Shown: piece by piece, positions 26,819-36,656 of the stretch
Layout of the letters: every line of letters begins with the position of its first letter
Position numbering within the stretch: the stretch's first letter is position 1
Program-made: the position numbers and the translations under genes
Source of the DNA: Bacteroidia bacterium
Lineage (GTDB): Bacteria; Bacteroidota; Bacteroidia; UKL13-3
Assembly: GCA_025454875.1 (NCBI GenBank)
Contig: JALONP010000011.1
Location: 1 to 64,000, forward strand
Length of the DNA stretch: 64,000 bases
Direction of reading: 5' to 3'
Notes under the pieces: generated by a model
Databases searched by the model: none
Told to the model about the DNA's origin: nothing
What the model saw: only the letters and a program-made list of their open reading frames with translations

Positions 26819-27840
26819 TAAACGTGATACGATTGAATGATTGATTGCAAGGTGTGTACGTCAGTTTCGTGAATATCTAAATGAAAAACCATGCGTATTG
26901 CTTTAGGTGAAATGCTACCAACAATTACATTCTGCGTTTGAAGATACGTTTTAAAGTGATCGGCTGTTTCTGCATGTTCAAACGAAACAATAATGATATT
27001 GGTTTCAACAGGCAGCAGTTGCGCTTGTGGTAAGCACGCCTGCAATGTTTCGCCAATTAACTGGGCATGTGCATGGTCAGTAGCGATACGCTCATACTGA
27101 TGCGCTAACGCATACATGCCTGCAGCAGCTAAAAATCCAGCTTGACGCATTCCTCCACCAAACAATTTACGCAATCGTTTGGCTTGCGTAATGGCTTGTG
27201 TAGAACCAACAACCAACGAACCAATTGGTGCCCCTAATCCTTTGCTCAAACAAACTGCAATCGTATCGGTACACTTTCCAACTTGCTCAGCAGTGTAACC
27301 TTTGGCTACCATCGCATTCCAAATACGCGCACCATCTATATGCATGTGCAGTTGGTTTTGTTTACAAACAGCGTAAAGTGCTTGCAACTCCTCCAACGAA
27401 TAACAACTGCCACCACCGCGGTTAAACGTATTCTCAACGCAAACCAATTTGGTTGTTGGAAAATGTGGGTCGTTCGGATTAATCGCTTCAACAACCGCAT
27501 CTGGGGCTAACCTGCCACGTTCTGCTTGTAAGAGTTTTACCTGCACACCCGAATGAAACGCTACTCCGCCACCTTCGTATTTGTATACATGCGATTGGTC
27601 GGCACAAATCAATTCATCTCCAGGCTGGGTATGTAATTTAATAGCAATCTGGTTGGCCATTGTTCCACTCGGACAAAAAAGTGCTGCTTCTTTTCCGAAT
27701 AAATTGGCAACGTGTTTTTGCAAAGCGTTCACTGATTCGTCTTCACCATACACATCATCACCAACAGATGCAGCCATCATTGCTTCCAACATGTGAGCTG
27801 TTGGTTTGGTTAACGTATCGCTGCGTAAATCAATTTTCAT
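26818..27840 (-). CDS. ltaE: Low-specificity L-threonine aldolase
   Basis: PLP enzyme that splits L-threonine/allo-threonine into glycine and acetaldehyde. The 340-residue protein starts [12 protein letters not shown] and has [31 protein letters not shown] and the PLP lysine in [12 protein letters not shown]. All are family hallmarks. It is directly coupled to uvrB downstream. A 79-nt gap separates it from queE upstream; that gap has only a weak AT-rich inverted repeat. Confidence 0.94.
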   Translation of the reverse strand: MKIDLRSDTLTKPTAHMLEAMMAASVGDDVYGEDESVNALQKHVANLFGKEAALFCPSGTMANQIAIKLHTQPGDELICADQSHVYKYEGGGVAFHSGVQVKLLQAERGRLAPDAVVEAINPNDPHFPTTKLVCVENTFNRGGGSCYSLEELQALYAVCKQNQLHMHIDGARIWNAMVAKGYTAEQVGKCTDTIAVCLSKGLGAPIGSLVVGSTQAITQAKRLRKLFGGGMRQAGFLAAAGMYALAHQYERIATDHAHAQLIGETLQACLPQAQLLPVETNIIIVSFEHAETADHFKTYLQTQNVIVGSISPKAIRMVFHLDIHETDVHTLQSIIQSYHV

Positions 27841-27919
27841 GTATTGTTATTTTCTTTTGTTAAACGCGCAGGTGCGGAGGCCAAGAGTTAATGATAAATC
27901 TACTGAAAAGCATTAATCA

Positions 27920-28546
27920 TTAAGGTATATTCATGTACTTATGAATTTGCAAACTGATTTCCCATTGTGGGTGCTTTTTCACATAGTCAATCATTAAAGG
28001 GAGCATCTCTGACGCTTTATCCCATTCAGGCTGTAAATACAATTTACATCCTGGTTTTACCAACCTGGCATGGCTCTCTGCCCAATCAAAATCACTGCGG
28101 TTAAATACAACCACTTTCAATTCATCAGCTTCAGCAACAATAGCAGGCAAAGGTGCTTTGAATTTTTTAGGCGACACACATAACCAATCCCATTCACCAC
28201 TTAATGGTGAAGATGCAGAGGTTTCAATATGCGTGCGAATACCATTCGAATGAAGTGCATTTGTTAGGTCATTTAACGGATGCATCAAAGGCTCACCTCC
28301 AGTTATAACAACGAGTTGAGCTCCTGCATTTACCACCCACGATACAATGGTATCTATGGAGTAAATTGGATGTTTGCTGGCATCCCAACTTTCTTTTACA
28401 TCACACCAGACACAACCCACATCACATCCACCAAGCCGAATAAAATAAGCTGCATGGCCTTGGTAATATCCTTCGCCTTGTATGGTATAAAAATGCTCCA
28501 TTACCGGCAATAAAGGTTGGTTGATTGTATGCGATTGGTTTTGCAT
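27920..28546 (-). CDS. queE: 7-carboxy-7-deazaguanine synthase (radical SAM)
   Basis: Ring contraction step of queuosine/7-deazaguanine synthesis. The 208-residue protein has FYTIQGEGYYQG and the radical-SAM cysteines C41-x3-C45-x2-C48 (GCDVGCVWCD). It also has VITGGEPL, and VSPKKFKAPL near the middle. No other queuosine gene is nearby. It lies 3 nt after the folD stop on the same strand, so it is probably cotranscribed with folD and ppa. Confidence 0.93.
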   Translation of the reverse strand: MQNQSHTINQPLLPVMEHFYTIQGEGYYQGHAAYFIRLGGCDVGCVWCDVKESWDASKHPIYSIDTIVSWVVNAGAQLVVITGGEPLMHPLNDLTNALHSNGIRTHIETSASSPLSGEWDWLCVSPKKFKAPLPAIVAEADELKVVVFNRSDFDWAESHARLVKPGCKLYLQPEWDKASEMLPLMIDYVKKHPQWEISLQIHKYMNIP

Positions 28547-28549
28547 GGC

Positions 28550-29428
28550 TTAATGAGCAGCTTTGTTTTGGTGCTGTTGAGCAGCCCTCAGGGTATTGAG
28601 CAATAATCCAACACGTGTCATTGGTCCTACACCTCCAGGTACAGGCGTAATCCAACTGGTTTGCTGAGCAACAGGTTCAAAAGCCACATCGCCTTTTAAC
28701 CTAAAACCACTTTTAGCAGTTGCATCAGCTACTCGGGTAATGCCAACATCCACAACCACTGCACCTTGTTTAACCATATTGGGTTTGATATACTCAGGTA
28801 TGCCAACGGCAGCAATTACAATGTCTGCCGAACGGATAACAGCTTCGATGTTTTGGGTTTTACTGTGGCAAACAGTAACTGTTGCATTTTTTTGGAGCAT
28901 CAATGCGCTCATGGGTTTTCCTACAATATCGCTTCTGCCAACCACCACACAATGTTTACCTGTGCAATCAATTTGGTAATGCTCTAATAGCAACACAACA
29001 CCCATTGGAGTGGCGGGTAAATAACAAGGCAATCCTTTAAACATCAACCCTACGTTCATTGGGTGAAATCCATCCACGTCTTTGCGCCAATCAATGGCTT
29101 GGGTAACCGTTTGGGTATTGATATGTGAGGGTAATGGCAATTGTACAATCAATCCATCAATAAGTGGATTGTGGTTTATTGATTCAATTTGGGCAAGCAA
29201 CTCTTGTTCAGAAATACCTGCGTCCAATCGAATAACAGTCGACTCAAAACCCACTTCGGCACAGTCTTTTGCTTTGGCAGCCACATACGTTTGGCTGGCT
29301 CCATCTTCGCCAACCAATATGGCGGCTAAATGAGGAACACGCTGGCCATTTTGTGTAAGCTTTTCAACTTCTGTTCGAATGGTGCTTCGAATCTGTTTAG
29401 ATACTTCGTTTCCGTTTAACAATTGCAT
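28550..29428 (-). CDS. folD: Bifunctional methylenetetrahydrofolate dehydrogenase/cyclohydrolase
   Basis: Interconverts 5,10-methylene-THF and 10-formyl-THF. 292 residues. Family signatures present: TYVAAKAKDCAEVGF (catalytic Lys), LIVQLPLPSHI, KDVDGFHPMNVG, CVVVGRSDIVGKPM and ITPVPGGVGPMTR. I start at the ATG at 29428 (MQLLNGNEVSKQI). A longer frame to 29470 would overlap ppa and is unlikely. It sits tightly between ppa and queE. Confidence 0.95.
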   Translation of the reverse strand: MQLLNGNEVSKQIRSTIRTEVEKLTQNGQRVPHLAAILVGEDGASQTYVAAKAKDCAEVGFESTVIRLDAGISEQELLAQIESINHNPLIDGLIVQLPLPSHINTQTVTQAIDWRKDVDGFHPMNVGLMFKGLPCYLPATPMGVVLLLEHYQIDCTGKHCVVVGRSDIVGKPMSALMLQKNATVTVCHSKTQNIEAVIRSADIVIAAVGIPEYIKPNMVKQGAVVVDVGITRVADATAKSGFRLKGDVAFEPVAQQTSWITPVPGGVGPMTRVGLLLNTLRAAQQHQNKAAH

Positions 29429-29429
29429 A

Positions 29430-29978
29430 TTAAAATATTTTTCCTCTCCACGCTTTATTATACAAATCAATGCTTTCCTGAATAATCGTTTGCGCTTCCG
29501 TTTTGCCTAAGAACTCCTCAACCACCACATCTTTGTGCTCCAACTTTTTATAGTCTTCAAAAAAACGCTTAATCTGGTTTGTGGTATGTGTTGGCAAATC
29601 TTCAATATTGGCAATATGGTTCACTCCCATATCATTATTGGCTACTGCAATAATTTTATCATCTGCTTCGCCTTGATCAACCATGCGCATCACCCCAATC
29701 ACCCTGGCTTCAACCAAACACAAAGGTGGCAACTCAATACTGGTAATAACCAAGATATCCAGAGGATCTTTATCTTCACAATAGGTTTGTGGAATAAATC
29801 CATAGTTAGCAGGATAATGCACAGATGAAAACAATACCCTATCCAATTTTAAGAGTCCGCTTGTTTTATCTAATTCAAATTTCCCTTTGCTGTTTTGTGG
29901 AATTTCGATGACAGCATTGACAATTTCAGGTGCCGACTGACCAAAATGAACATGATGCCAAGGATTGAAGTTATGCAT
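29430..29978 (-). CDS. ppa: Inorganic pyrophosphatase (family I)
   Basis: Hydrolyses PPi to phosphate. 182 residues. Key metal/substrate segments are [33 protein letters not shown] (the conserved Asp cluster) and DDKIIAV with DQGEAD. These match soluble family I enzymes. It is the first gene of the leftward ppa-folD-queE(-ltaE-uvrB) run, so the promoter probably lies in the divergent 89-bp gap before the barrel protein gene at 30068. Confidence 0.95.
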   Translation of the reverse strand: MHNFNPWHHVHFGQSAPEIVNAVIEIPQNSKGKFELDKTSGLLKLDRVLFSSVHYPANYGFIPQTYCEDKDPLDILVITSIELPPLCLVEARVIGVMRMVDQGEADDKIIAVANNDMGVNHIANIEDLPTHTTNQIKRFFEDYKKLEHKDVVVEEFLGKTEAQTIIQESIDLYNKAWRGKIF

Positions 29979-30067
29979 AGTTGCTTACCGATAAATAACG
30001 ATTATTGGCCGCAAAGAAAATCAATATTGAGGAAGAATGCCTCAAATTACCGTTATTTATTTCCGAA

Positions 30068-31231
30068 ATGAAGGTGAACCGATTGCTTTATCAAACCAGT
30101 TGCATGTTGCTTATCTGCTGCAGCGGAAATTTTGCGTTTGGGCAAGTAGTGAAAGAAAAAGTAGAACAATTAAAAGAGAAACAACAAAACCTAGTTGCCA
30201 AACTCGAAAATGATACCAGTGGAGAATCCAACTTTTTAATTTACCCTAGCTTAGCATTCACCCCTGAAACACGCTGGGAATTTGGCCTCATTAACTTGGT
30301 GTTATTTTACGCAAACAAAAATCCCAAAAACCGACTAAGCGAAATCAATACCTTTACCTTTTACACCCAAGAAAACCAGTATGGCATTTGGCTCGACCAT
30401 GCAATTTATGGCGATCAAGATAAATGGTTTTTTCTAGGTCGCTCACGGTTCCAGTATTTTCCGTTGAAGTATTACGGTATAGGTACACAAGCACCTCCCA
30501 ACTATGAAGTGGTGAGCAACGGCAGCTTTCAATTACGAGAGCGTGTATTGAGACAAGTAAAAGGAAATTTATACTTCGGTTTGGAGTTCGATCACCAACG
30601 TATTTACAATGTGCAATTTGGCAACAAACCCCTTCCAAGTGATTATGTTTTACCAACGGGTTACCAAGGCTCAAGCAATACTGCTATTGGTGCAGGCTTT
30701 GTTTACGATAACAGAAGAAACGTGTTGAATGTAAGGGAAGGAATGTTTGCCGAAATAGCTTACCTTAATTATAGTAAATGGCTTGGCAGTACTTACCAAT
30801 TTAACTTGTTTCAATATGATGCACGTTATTTCACCAAAGGATTTAAACCAAACCATGTTTTTGCCGCTCAAAGTTATGGTGCATTTAACAGTGGAAACGT
30901 GCCCTTTAACCAACTCGCTTTAATGGGTGGAGAATCGTTGATGCGAGGGTATTACCTTGGGCGGTTCAGAGACAATTGTTTGGTGGCGCTACAAACAGAG
31001 TACCGTATTTTGCCATTTTCATTTTCGAAAAGATGGGGCGCAGCAGCTTTTGCTAGCGTTGGAAATGTTGCCCCTTCTATTGGTTCATTTCAAACATCAA
31101 CTACCAAATTCGCTGCCGGTTTGGGTGCGCGGTTTTTGGTGTTTAAAGCCAAAGATATTTTTGTTCGTGCAGACCTTGCATTTACCAACGAAGGCAATGG
31201 TTTTTACTTCTTTATCGGAGAAGCATTCTAA
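30068..31231 (+). CDS. BamA/TamA-type surface-antigen outer-membrane barrel protein
   Basis: About 387 residues with a signal peptide (MKVNRLLYQTSCMLLICC..FAFGQ), a short charged helix, then a single C-terminal 16-strand-like barrel. It resembles the bacterial surface antigen (D15) family, with GAGFVYDNRRNVLNVREGMFAE and GGESLMRGYYLGRFRDNCLV in the classic late-barrel motif. No POTRA domain is present, so it is not BamA itself. Bacteroidota have many such POTRA-less proteins of unknown role. I use the ATG at 30068. An upstream TTG frame adds residues before the signal peptide. Confidence 0.8.
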   Translation: MKVNRLLYQTSCMLLICCSGNFAFGQVVKEKVEQLKEKQQNLVAKLENDTSGESNFLIYPSLAFTPETRWEFGLINLVLFYANKNPKNRLSEINTFTFYTQENQYGIWLDHAIYGDQDKWFFLGRSRFQYFPLKYYGIGTQAPPNYEVVSNGSFQLRERVLRQVKGNLYFGLEFDHQRIYNVQFGNKPLPSDYVLPTGYQGSSNTAIGAGFVYDNRRNVLNVREGMFAEIAYLNYSKWLGSTYQFNLFQYDARYFTKGFKPNHVFAAQSYGAFNSGNVPFNQLALMGGESLMRGYYLGRFRDNCLVALQTEYRILPFSFSKRWGAAAFASVGNVAPSIGSFQTSTTKFAAGLGARFLVFKAKDIFVRADLAFTNEGNGFYFFIGEAF

Positions 31232-31313
31232 ATTTTTAAACTGATTTTCAATAGGTTGTGTCATTTAGGCATATTAAAAGAGTTAAAGGTCTTTTATTAT
31301 TAATCTAAGTTTA

Positions 31314-31334
31314 TACCTTTGAATTCGAATTCAA
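31314..31334 (+). promoter_or_regulatory. -7 box and overlapping palindrome before the Rrf2 gene
   Basis: TACCTTTG at 31314-31321 fits TAnnTTTG. It overlaps a perfect 16-bp palindrome TTGAATTCGAATTCAA at 31319-31334, which ends 5 nt before the ATG at 31340. The position suggests an operator, possibly for autoregulation by the Rrf2 protein. A TTG start at 31319 would lie inside the box, so the ATG is the better start. Confidence 0.45.
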
Positions 31335-31339
31335 GTCAG

Positions 31340-31774
31340 ATGTTTTCACAAAGTTGCAAATACGCTATCCGTGCCATGTTTTTAATTGCACAACGCTCCA
31401 ATGAAGGCAAGTTCATTGGCATCAAAGAAATAGCGGAAGGCTTAGACGCTCCACAACCCTTTATTGCTAAAATTTTGCAAGACCTATCCAAAAAAACAAT
31501 GGTGATTTCGGCAAAAGGTCCAAACGGTGGTTTTATGTTATCGGAGTCGCAACGTCACACCACACTTTTAGATATTGTGGTCGCAGTTGATGGCAACAAA
31601 ATCATTAACTCATGTTGTTTAGGCCTACGTGATTGCAACGAAAAATCGCCTTGCCCTGTTCATGATGAATACAAACTGATACGAAAGAAAATAAACAGCA
31701 TGTTATCTACTACTCAGGTTTCTGATTACAATGACGAACTGAGCATGAGCAAGCTGTTTTTGAAAGATAAATAA
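31340..31774 (+). CDS. Rrf2-family transcriptional regulator with a three-Cys cluster motif
   Basis: 144 residues. Winged helix-turn-helix start SCKYAIRAMFLIAQRS, recognition region GIKEIAEGLDAPQPFIAKILQDL and wing SAKGPNGGFML are classic Rrf2. The C-terminal loop SCCLGLRDCNEKSPCPVHDE has Cys spaced C-x5-C-x5-C, as in Fe-S-binding NsrR/IscR-type regulators. It therefore may sense iron-sulfur status, NO or oxygen. It directly precedes the cbb3 oxidase genes (47 nt before ccoI) and probably controls them. I start at the ATG at 31340. Confidence 0.88.
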   Translation: MFSQSCKYAIRAMFLIAQRSNEGKFIGIKEIAEGLDAPQPFIAKILQDLSKKTMVISAKGPNGGFMLSESQRHTTLLDIVVAVDGNKIINSCCLGLRDCNEKSPCPVHDEYKLIRKKINSMLSTTQVSDYNDELSMSKLFLKDK

Positions 31775-31821
31775 ACAGGCAGCCACTCACTGCCTCTTAA
31801 ACAAACGAAACAATTGGGATA

Positions 31822-34239
31822 ATGGCAACCAATACCCACAATACTACTCAAGCCGTTACCTGCTTTCATTGCGGTGACAACTGTGTTTCTACCATCATGG
31901 TTGATGTTCATTCGTTTTGCTGTGCAGGATGCAAAAGCGTATACCTACTGCTTTCGCAAAACAATCTTTGCGGTTATTACCAAATTGAAAATGCGCCCGG
32001 AACAACGCAATTGCAACCTGTAATGGAAAGCGCGTTTGCGTATTTGGATGATGAGAAAGTGACCCAACAATTGCTTGCTTACAAAGACCAGAACCTTGCC
32101 AAAGTAACTTTCTTCATTCCCACCATGCATTGCAGTTCGTGTATTTGGTTACTCGAACATTTATACAAACTCGACACCGGAGTATTGCAAGCCAAAGTGC
32201 AGTTTTTGAAAAAAGAATTATCACTTTCATTTAACCCACAACAAACTTCTTTACGGAAACTTGTGATACTGCTTAGCAAATTAGGTTATGAGCCCTCATT
32301 AAGCTTAAACGATTTAGAAAAACGTGCCCAAAAAGACTATAATAAAAAGTTAAGCTACCAAATTGGTGTTGCAGGATTTTGTTTTGGCAATATCATGCTT
32401 ATCAGTTTTCCTGAATACTTTGGGCTTGATCAATTTACCCAATCATCGTTCTCCAAACTATTCGGATACATCAACTTCGTATTATCCTTGCCTGTATTTT
32501 TATTTAGTGCACAAGATTATTTTAAAAGTGCTTGGAATGGCTTACGCAAAAAACACATCAGCATTGATGTGCCACTTGCACTAGGTATATTGGTGATGTT
32601 TGCAAGGAGCAGCTACGAAGTAATCTCAGGAAATGGCATTGGATGGTTTGATACCCATGCAGGCTTGGTTTTCTTTTTGCTGATTGGTAAATGGTTTCAA
32701 CAAAAAACATTTGATACCTTATCGTTTGAACGTGATTACAAATCATATTTCCCGGTTGCAGTTACCGTTCTTAAAAATGAAGCCTCAGTTACAGTGCCGG
32801 TTACAACCTTGCACATTGGTGATCGCATTCAAATACGCAACAATGAGTTAATTCCTGCCGATGCTATTTTACTAAAAGGAAACGCGCAAATTGATTTCAG
32901 TTTTGTAACAGGCGAATCCCTCCCAGTATCAAAAGAACTAGGTGAAATTGTATACGCTGGTGGCAGGCAAAAAGGAGCCACCATTGAGTTGGAAGTATGC
33001 AAAAAGGTATCACAAAGTTACCTCACCCAATTGTGGAACAACGATACATTTACCAAAAACAACCAAAGCGCAATCGAAAGTTTTCAGCAACAAGTAAGCA
33101 GGTATTTTACCATAGCCCTTTTGGCAATTGCCTTTGGCAGTGCGGGTTGGTGGCTTGCCAATGATAGTGCCTTGGCATTAAATGCATTCACTGCAGTATT
33201 AATTATTGCTTGCCCATGCGCACTTGCACTATCGAGTCCGTTTGCTTTGGGAACGGCAATGCGCTTATTAGGCCGCAACCAATTTTATGTTAAATCGCCA
33301 GCGGTTGTTGAACAAATGGCGCATATGGATACCGTTGTATTTGACAAAACAGGTACGCTAACGCAGCCATCTGAAGCGCAGTTGGCCTTTGTTGGCAATC
33401 CGCTTACGTTGTGCCAACAAAAACTAATTGCTTCTGTAGTGGCACATTCGGTGCATCCACTTAGCCAAAAAATCAAACAATTTATGGGCACAAACCAATT
33501 GTTTCAAGTTACCAGGTTTGATGAAACAACGGGCAAAGGAATTGAAGCAACCATTCAAAACCACGTGATTCGAATTGGGTCTGAAAAGTTTGTGAACCAA
33601 CAGCCCATGGGCACTTTGCCCACAACACTTGCCACACGTGTGTTTGTTGCAATTGACAACTACCTGCTTGGATACTTTGAGTTTAAACAAGCGTACCGCA
33701 ATGGTTTAAGCGAAGTGATGCAAACGCTTAATAGCAACTATTCCCTCTATTTGTTATCAGGTGATAACAGCAGCGAGCAAAACCAATTGCTCCCTTATTT
33801 TCAAAACCCAAATCAATTATTGTTTAACCAAACGCCTGCTGCCAAACTCGATTTTATTCAATCGTTGCAACACCAACAACACAAGGTGATGATGGTGGGT
33901 GATGGATTAAATGATGCTGGAGCATTAAAGGCTGCACACGTGGGTATTTCAATTACAGAAAACACTGCACATTTTTCGCCTGCAAGTGATGTAATCATGT
34001 CGGCTACCGTTTTCGAATCGTTGCCACGTTTCCTGCAATTTGCCAGAGCAACACGCAGGGTCATTCATGCCAGTTTTGTAATTTCATTGCTCTACAATAT
34101 TGTTGGATTAAGCTATGCAGTGCAGGGAACATTGTCTCCCCTATTTGCTGCTATCTTAATGCCAATTAGTTCGGTAACCGTTATCGCGTTTACCACCATT
34201 AGCACCAGTTTACTCGCTAAAAAAGGAGGCCTACAATGA
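31822..34239 (+). CDS. ccoI: Copper-type P1B-ATPase for cbb3 oxidase assembly
   Basis: Inner-membrane ATPase that exports copper for cytochrome cbb3 maturation. Of 805 residues, an N-terminal Cys cluster (CFHCGDNC ... FCCAGC) precedes an HMA domain with MHCSSC (C104, C107). The membrane domain has the CPC motif at C464 (CPCALAL). The phosphorylated Asp is D508 (DKTGTLT), with the hinge GDGLNDAGAL later. This layout is the FixI/CcoI type. The GGLQ C-terminus overlaps the ccoS start (ATGA). Confidence 0.93.
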   Translation: MATNTHNTTQAVTCFHCGDNCVSTIMVDVHSFCCAGCKSVYLLLSQNNLCGYYQIENAPGTTQLQPVMESAFAYLDDEKVTQQLLAYKDQNLAKVTFFIPTMHCSSCIWLLEHLYKLDTGVLQAKVQFLKKELSLSFNPQQTSLRKLVILLSKLGYEPSLSLNDLEKRAQKDYNKKLSYQIGVAGFCFGNIMLISFPEYFGLDQFTQSSFSKLFGYINFVLSLPVFLFSAQDYFKSAWNGLRKKHISIDVPLALGILVMFARSSYEVISGNGIGWFDTHAGLVFFLLIGKWFQQKTFDTLSFERDYKSYFPVAVTVLKNEASVTVPVTTLHIGDRIQIRNNELIPADAILLKGNAQIDFSFVTGESLPVSKELGEIVYAGGRQKGATIELEVCKKVSQSYLTQLWNNDTFTKNNQSAIESFQQQVSRYFTIALLAIAFGSAGWWLANDSALALNAFTAVLIIACPCALALSSPFALGTAMRLLGRNQFYVKSPAVVEQMAHMDTVVFDKTGTLTQPSEAQLAFVGNPLTLCQQKLIASVVAHSVHPLSQKIKQFMGTNQLFQVTRFDETTGKGIEATIQNHVIRIGSEKFVNQQPMGTLPTTLATRVFVAIDNYLLGYFEFKQAYRNGLSEVMQTLNSNYSLYLLSGDNSSEQNQLLPYFQNPNQLLFNQTPAAKLDFIQSLQHQQHKVMMVGDGLNDAGALKAAHVGISITENTAHFSPASDVIMSATVFESLPRFLQFARATRRVIHASFVISLLYNIVGLSYAVQGTLSPLFAAILMPISSVTVIAFTTISTSLLAKKGGLQ

Positions 34240-34463
34240 GTGTAATGTTTATATTAATTGGTTGCAGTTTTTTATTAGCCATTGGGTTTTTATCTGCTTT
34301 TATCTGGTCGGTTAAATCAGGCCAATTAGATGATGACTATACACCTTCTGTTCGCATTTTGTTTGACGACTTTGATACAAAAACACCTTCTGCCAACAAA
34401 AAAGAAACTGCCCTCGAACAACCAGAAGCTAATCCTGTAAAACCTATTACTCAAAACCAATAA
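34236..34463 (+). CDS. ccoS: cbb3 oxidase maturation protein CcoS
   Basis: A 75-residue single-span membrane protein. The hydrophobic segment (about 3-25) is followed by the family motif FIWSVKSGQLDDDYTPSVRILFDD, conserved in CcoS/FixS. It is needed for haem/copper insertion into cbb3 oxidase. The C-terminal tail is polar and low complexity. It overlaps ccoI by 4 nt and ends 10 nt before ccoNO. Confidence 0.92.
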   Translation: MSVMFILIGCSFLLAIGFLSAFIWSVKSGQLDDDYTPSVRILFDDFDTKTPSANKKETALEQPEANPVKPITQNQ

Positions 34464-34473
34464 CCACAATACC

Positions 34474-36603
34474 ATGCAAATCGAAAAATTCAACTACGAC
34501 AACAAAATCGTTCGCGACTTCGGAATTGCCACACTCATATTTGGAGTGGTTGGCATGTTAGTCGGATTGCTCATTGCTGTTCAGCTATTTGAGCCGGCAG
34601 CCAATCTTGGCAATCAGTACACATCCTTTGGCCGTATTAGGCCACTGCACACCAACGCCATTATTTTTGCGTTTGTGGGCAATGCCATTTTTATGGGGGT
34701 CTACTACTCACTTCAACGTTTGTGCAAAGCACGTATGTTTAGTGATGTGCTCAGCCGCATTCACTTTTGGGGTTGGCAACTCATTATCGTGCTTGCTGCA
34801 GTTACCTTGCCTTTAGGTATTACCTCGTCAAAAGAATATGCCGAACTCGAATGGCCAATCGATATTATGATTGCGTTGGTTTGGGTAGCATTTGGCGTAA
34901 ACATGATTGGTACCATTATTAAGCGCAGGGAAAAACAAATGTATGTAGCCATCTGGTTTTACATCGCCACATTTGTAACCGTTGCAGTGCTTCATATTGT
35001 TAATTCAATTGAGCTTCCCATTAGCTTAACCAAAAGCTACTCAGTGTATGCTGGTGTTCAAGATGCTTTGGTACAATGGTGGTACGGCCACAATGCAGTT
35101 GCCTTCTTTTTAACCACACCCTTTTTAGGAATGATGTATTATTACCTTCCTAAGGCTGCAGGTCGTCCGGTGTATTCTTATAAACTATCCATTCTGCACT
35201 TTTGGTCGTTGATATTCTTATACATTTGGGCTGGTCCGCACCATTTGTTGTATTCTTCACTACCTGATTGGGCTCAATCACTTGGCGTTGTATTTTCAAT
35301 TATGCTCATTGCTCCAAGCTGGGGAGGTATGGTGAACGGATTGCTTACCCTTCGAGGTGCATGGGATAAAGTACGTGATGAACCTGTACTCAAAATGTTT
35401 GCTGTTGGGGTAACCGCTTATGGAATGGCAACATTTGAAGGCCCCATGTTATCATTAAAAAATGTAAATGCCATTGCACACTTTACCGACTGGATTGTAG
35501 CACACGTTCACGTTGGTGCACTTGGTTGGAACGGATTGCTAACCTTTGCAATTGTGTACTGGATTATTCCGCGCATTTACAATACAACCATTTACTCAAA
35601 AAAGTTAATCAATGTTCATTTTTGGTTGGCTACACTTGGCATTGTATTTTATGCCATACCAATGTACTGGAGTGGTTTTACACAAGGATTGATGTGGAAA
35701 GAATTTACTGCTGAAGGAACACTTCAATACCCTGAGTTCTTGAAAATAACCATTCAGATTTTACCATTGCATATCTTACGTTCTGTTGGTGGAACTTTAT
35801 ACCTAGCTGGATTTTTAGTTTTGATTTACAATATTGTTAAAACCATTAAGCAAGGTGCACTTGTTGCCAATGAACCAGCCGAAGCACCTGCACTTGATAA
35901 ATCGAGCTTGTTTAAAAAAGGTGAATTTTGGCATGCCATTTTAGAGAAAAAACCAATCACCTTTACGGTTGGTGCTGTAATCATGATTGTGATTGGTGGT
36001 GCAGTTGAAATGATTCCAACATTTACCATTAAATCAAATATCCCAACCATTGCAAGTGTTAAACCATACACTCCGCTTGAGTTGCAAGGCCGTGATATTT
36101 ACATTCGGGAAGGTTGCAATGCTTGCCATTCACAATGGGTTCGTCCGTTTAGAAGTGAAACCGAAAGGTATATGGGCGAATACTCAAAAGCGGGTGAATA
36201 TGTATATGACCATCCATTTTTATGGGGATCAAAACGTACGGGGCCGGATTTAATGCGTGAGGGAGGGAAATATCCTGATAGTTGGCATTACCACCACATG
36301 ATTAACCCACAAACCATGTCGCCCGGAAGCATTATGCCAGCTTACCAATGGCTTGCTGAGCAAGATTTGGATATGACCACAACTGGTAAAAAACTAAAGG
36401 CAATGAAGTCATTAGGCGTACCTTATACTGCTGAAGAAATTGAGCGAGCAAATGAAGACTTGATGAAACAGGCAGATGGCATTTCGCAAAACTTGAAAAA
36501 AGAAGGTATTGCGCTGGAAAGCAACAAAGAGCTAGTTGCGATGATTGCCTACTTACAACGTTTAGGTACCGATATTAAAAAACAAAACACTGCGAGTAAT
36601 TAA
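34474..36603 (+). CDS. ccoNO: Cytochrome cbb3 oxidase subunits I and II fused (CcoNO)
   Basis: A 709-residue fusion of the catalytic haem-copper subunit and the mono-haem subunit, an arrangement common in Bacteroidota. The first about 480 residues carry the multi-span oxidase core. Its haem and copper histidines lie in RPLHTNAI, QWWYGHNAVAFF, WAGPHHLLYSSL and DWIVAHVHVGALGWNG. A further membrane segment at about 495-515 leads to the CcoO domain with the haem motif CNACH (C548-H552) and axial Met in GSIMPAYQW. Reduces oxygen with high affinity and pumps protons. It is followed by a strong hairpin and ccoQ. Confidence 0.96.
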   Translation: MQIEKFNYDNKIVRDFGIATLIFGVVGMLVGLLIAVQLFEPAANLGNQYTSFGRIRPLHTNAIIFAFVGNAIFMGVYYSLQRLCKARMFSDVLSRIHFWGWQLIIVLAAVTLPLGITSSKEYAELEWPIDIMIALVWVAFGVNMIGTIIKRREKQMYVAIWFYIATFVTVAVLHIVNSIELPISLTKSYSVYAGVQDALVQWWYGHNAVAFFLTTPFLGMMYYYLPKAAGRPVYSYKLSILHFWSLIFLYIWAGPHHLLYSSLPDWAQSLGVVFSIMLIAPSWGGMVNGLLTLRGAWDKVRDEPVLKMFAVGVTAYGMATFEGPMLSLKNVNAIAHFTDWIVAHVHVGALGWNGLLTFAIVYWIIPRIYNTTIYSKKLINVHFWLATLGIVFYAIPMYWSGFTQGLMWKEFTAEGTLQYPEFLKITIQILPLHILRSVGGTLYLAGFLVLIYNIVKTIKQGALVANEPAEAPALDKSSLFKKGEFWHAILEKKPITFTVGAVIMIVIGGAVEMIPTFTIKSNIPTIASVKPYTPLELQGRDIYIREGCNACHSQWVRPFRSETERYMGEYSKAGEYVYDHPFLWGSKRTGPDLMREGGKYPDSWHYHHMINPQTMSPGSIMPAYQWLAEQDLDMTTTGKKLKAMKSLGVPYTAEEIERANEDLMKQADGISQNLKKEGIALESNKELVAMIAYLQRLGTDIKKQNTASN

Positions 36604-36607
36604 CCTC

Positions 36608-36642
36608 CCGCGGCAATTGCAGGAAACCTGCAATTGCCGTGG
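36608..36642 (+). promoter_or_regulatory. Stable intercistronic hairpin between ccoNO and ccoQ
   Basis: A 16-bp stem with one G-T pair and a 3-nt AAA loop (CCGCGGCAATTGCAGG / CCTGCAATTGCCGTGG). It starts 5 nt after the ccoNO stop and has no T-run, so it is not a normal intrinsic terminator. It may stabilise the upstream ccoNO mRNA or reduce read-through to ccoQP. Confidence 0.65.
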
Positions 36643-36656
36643 CTAATCACACAAAT

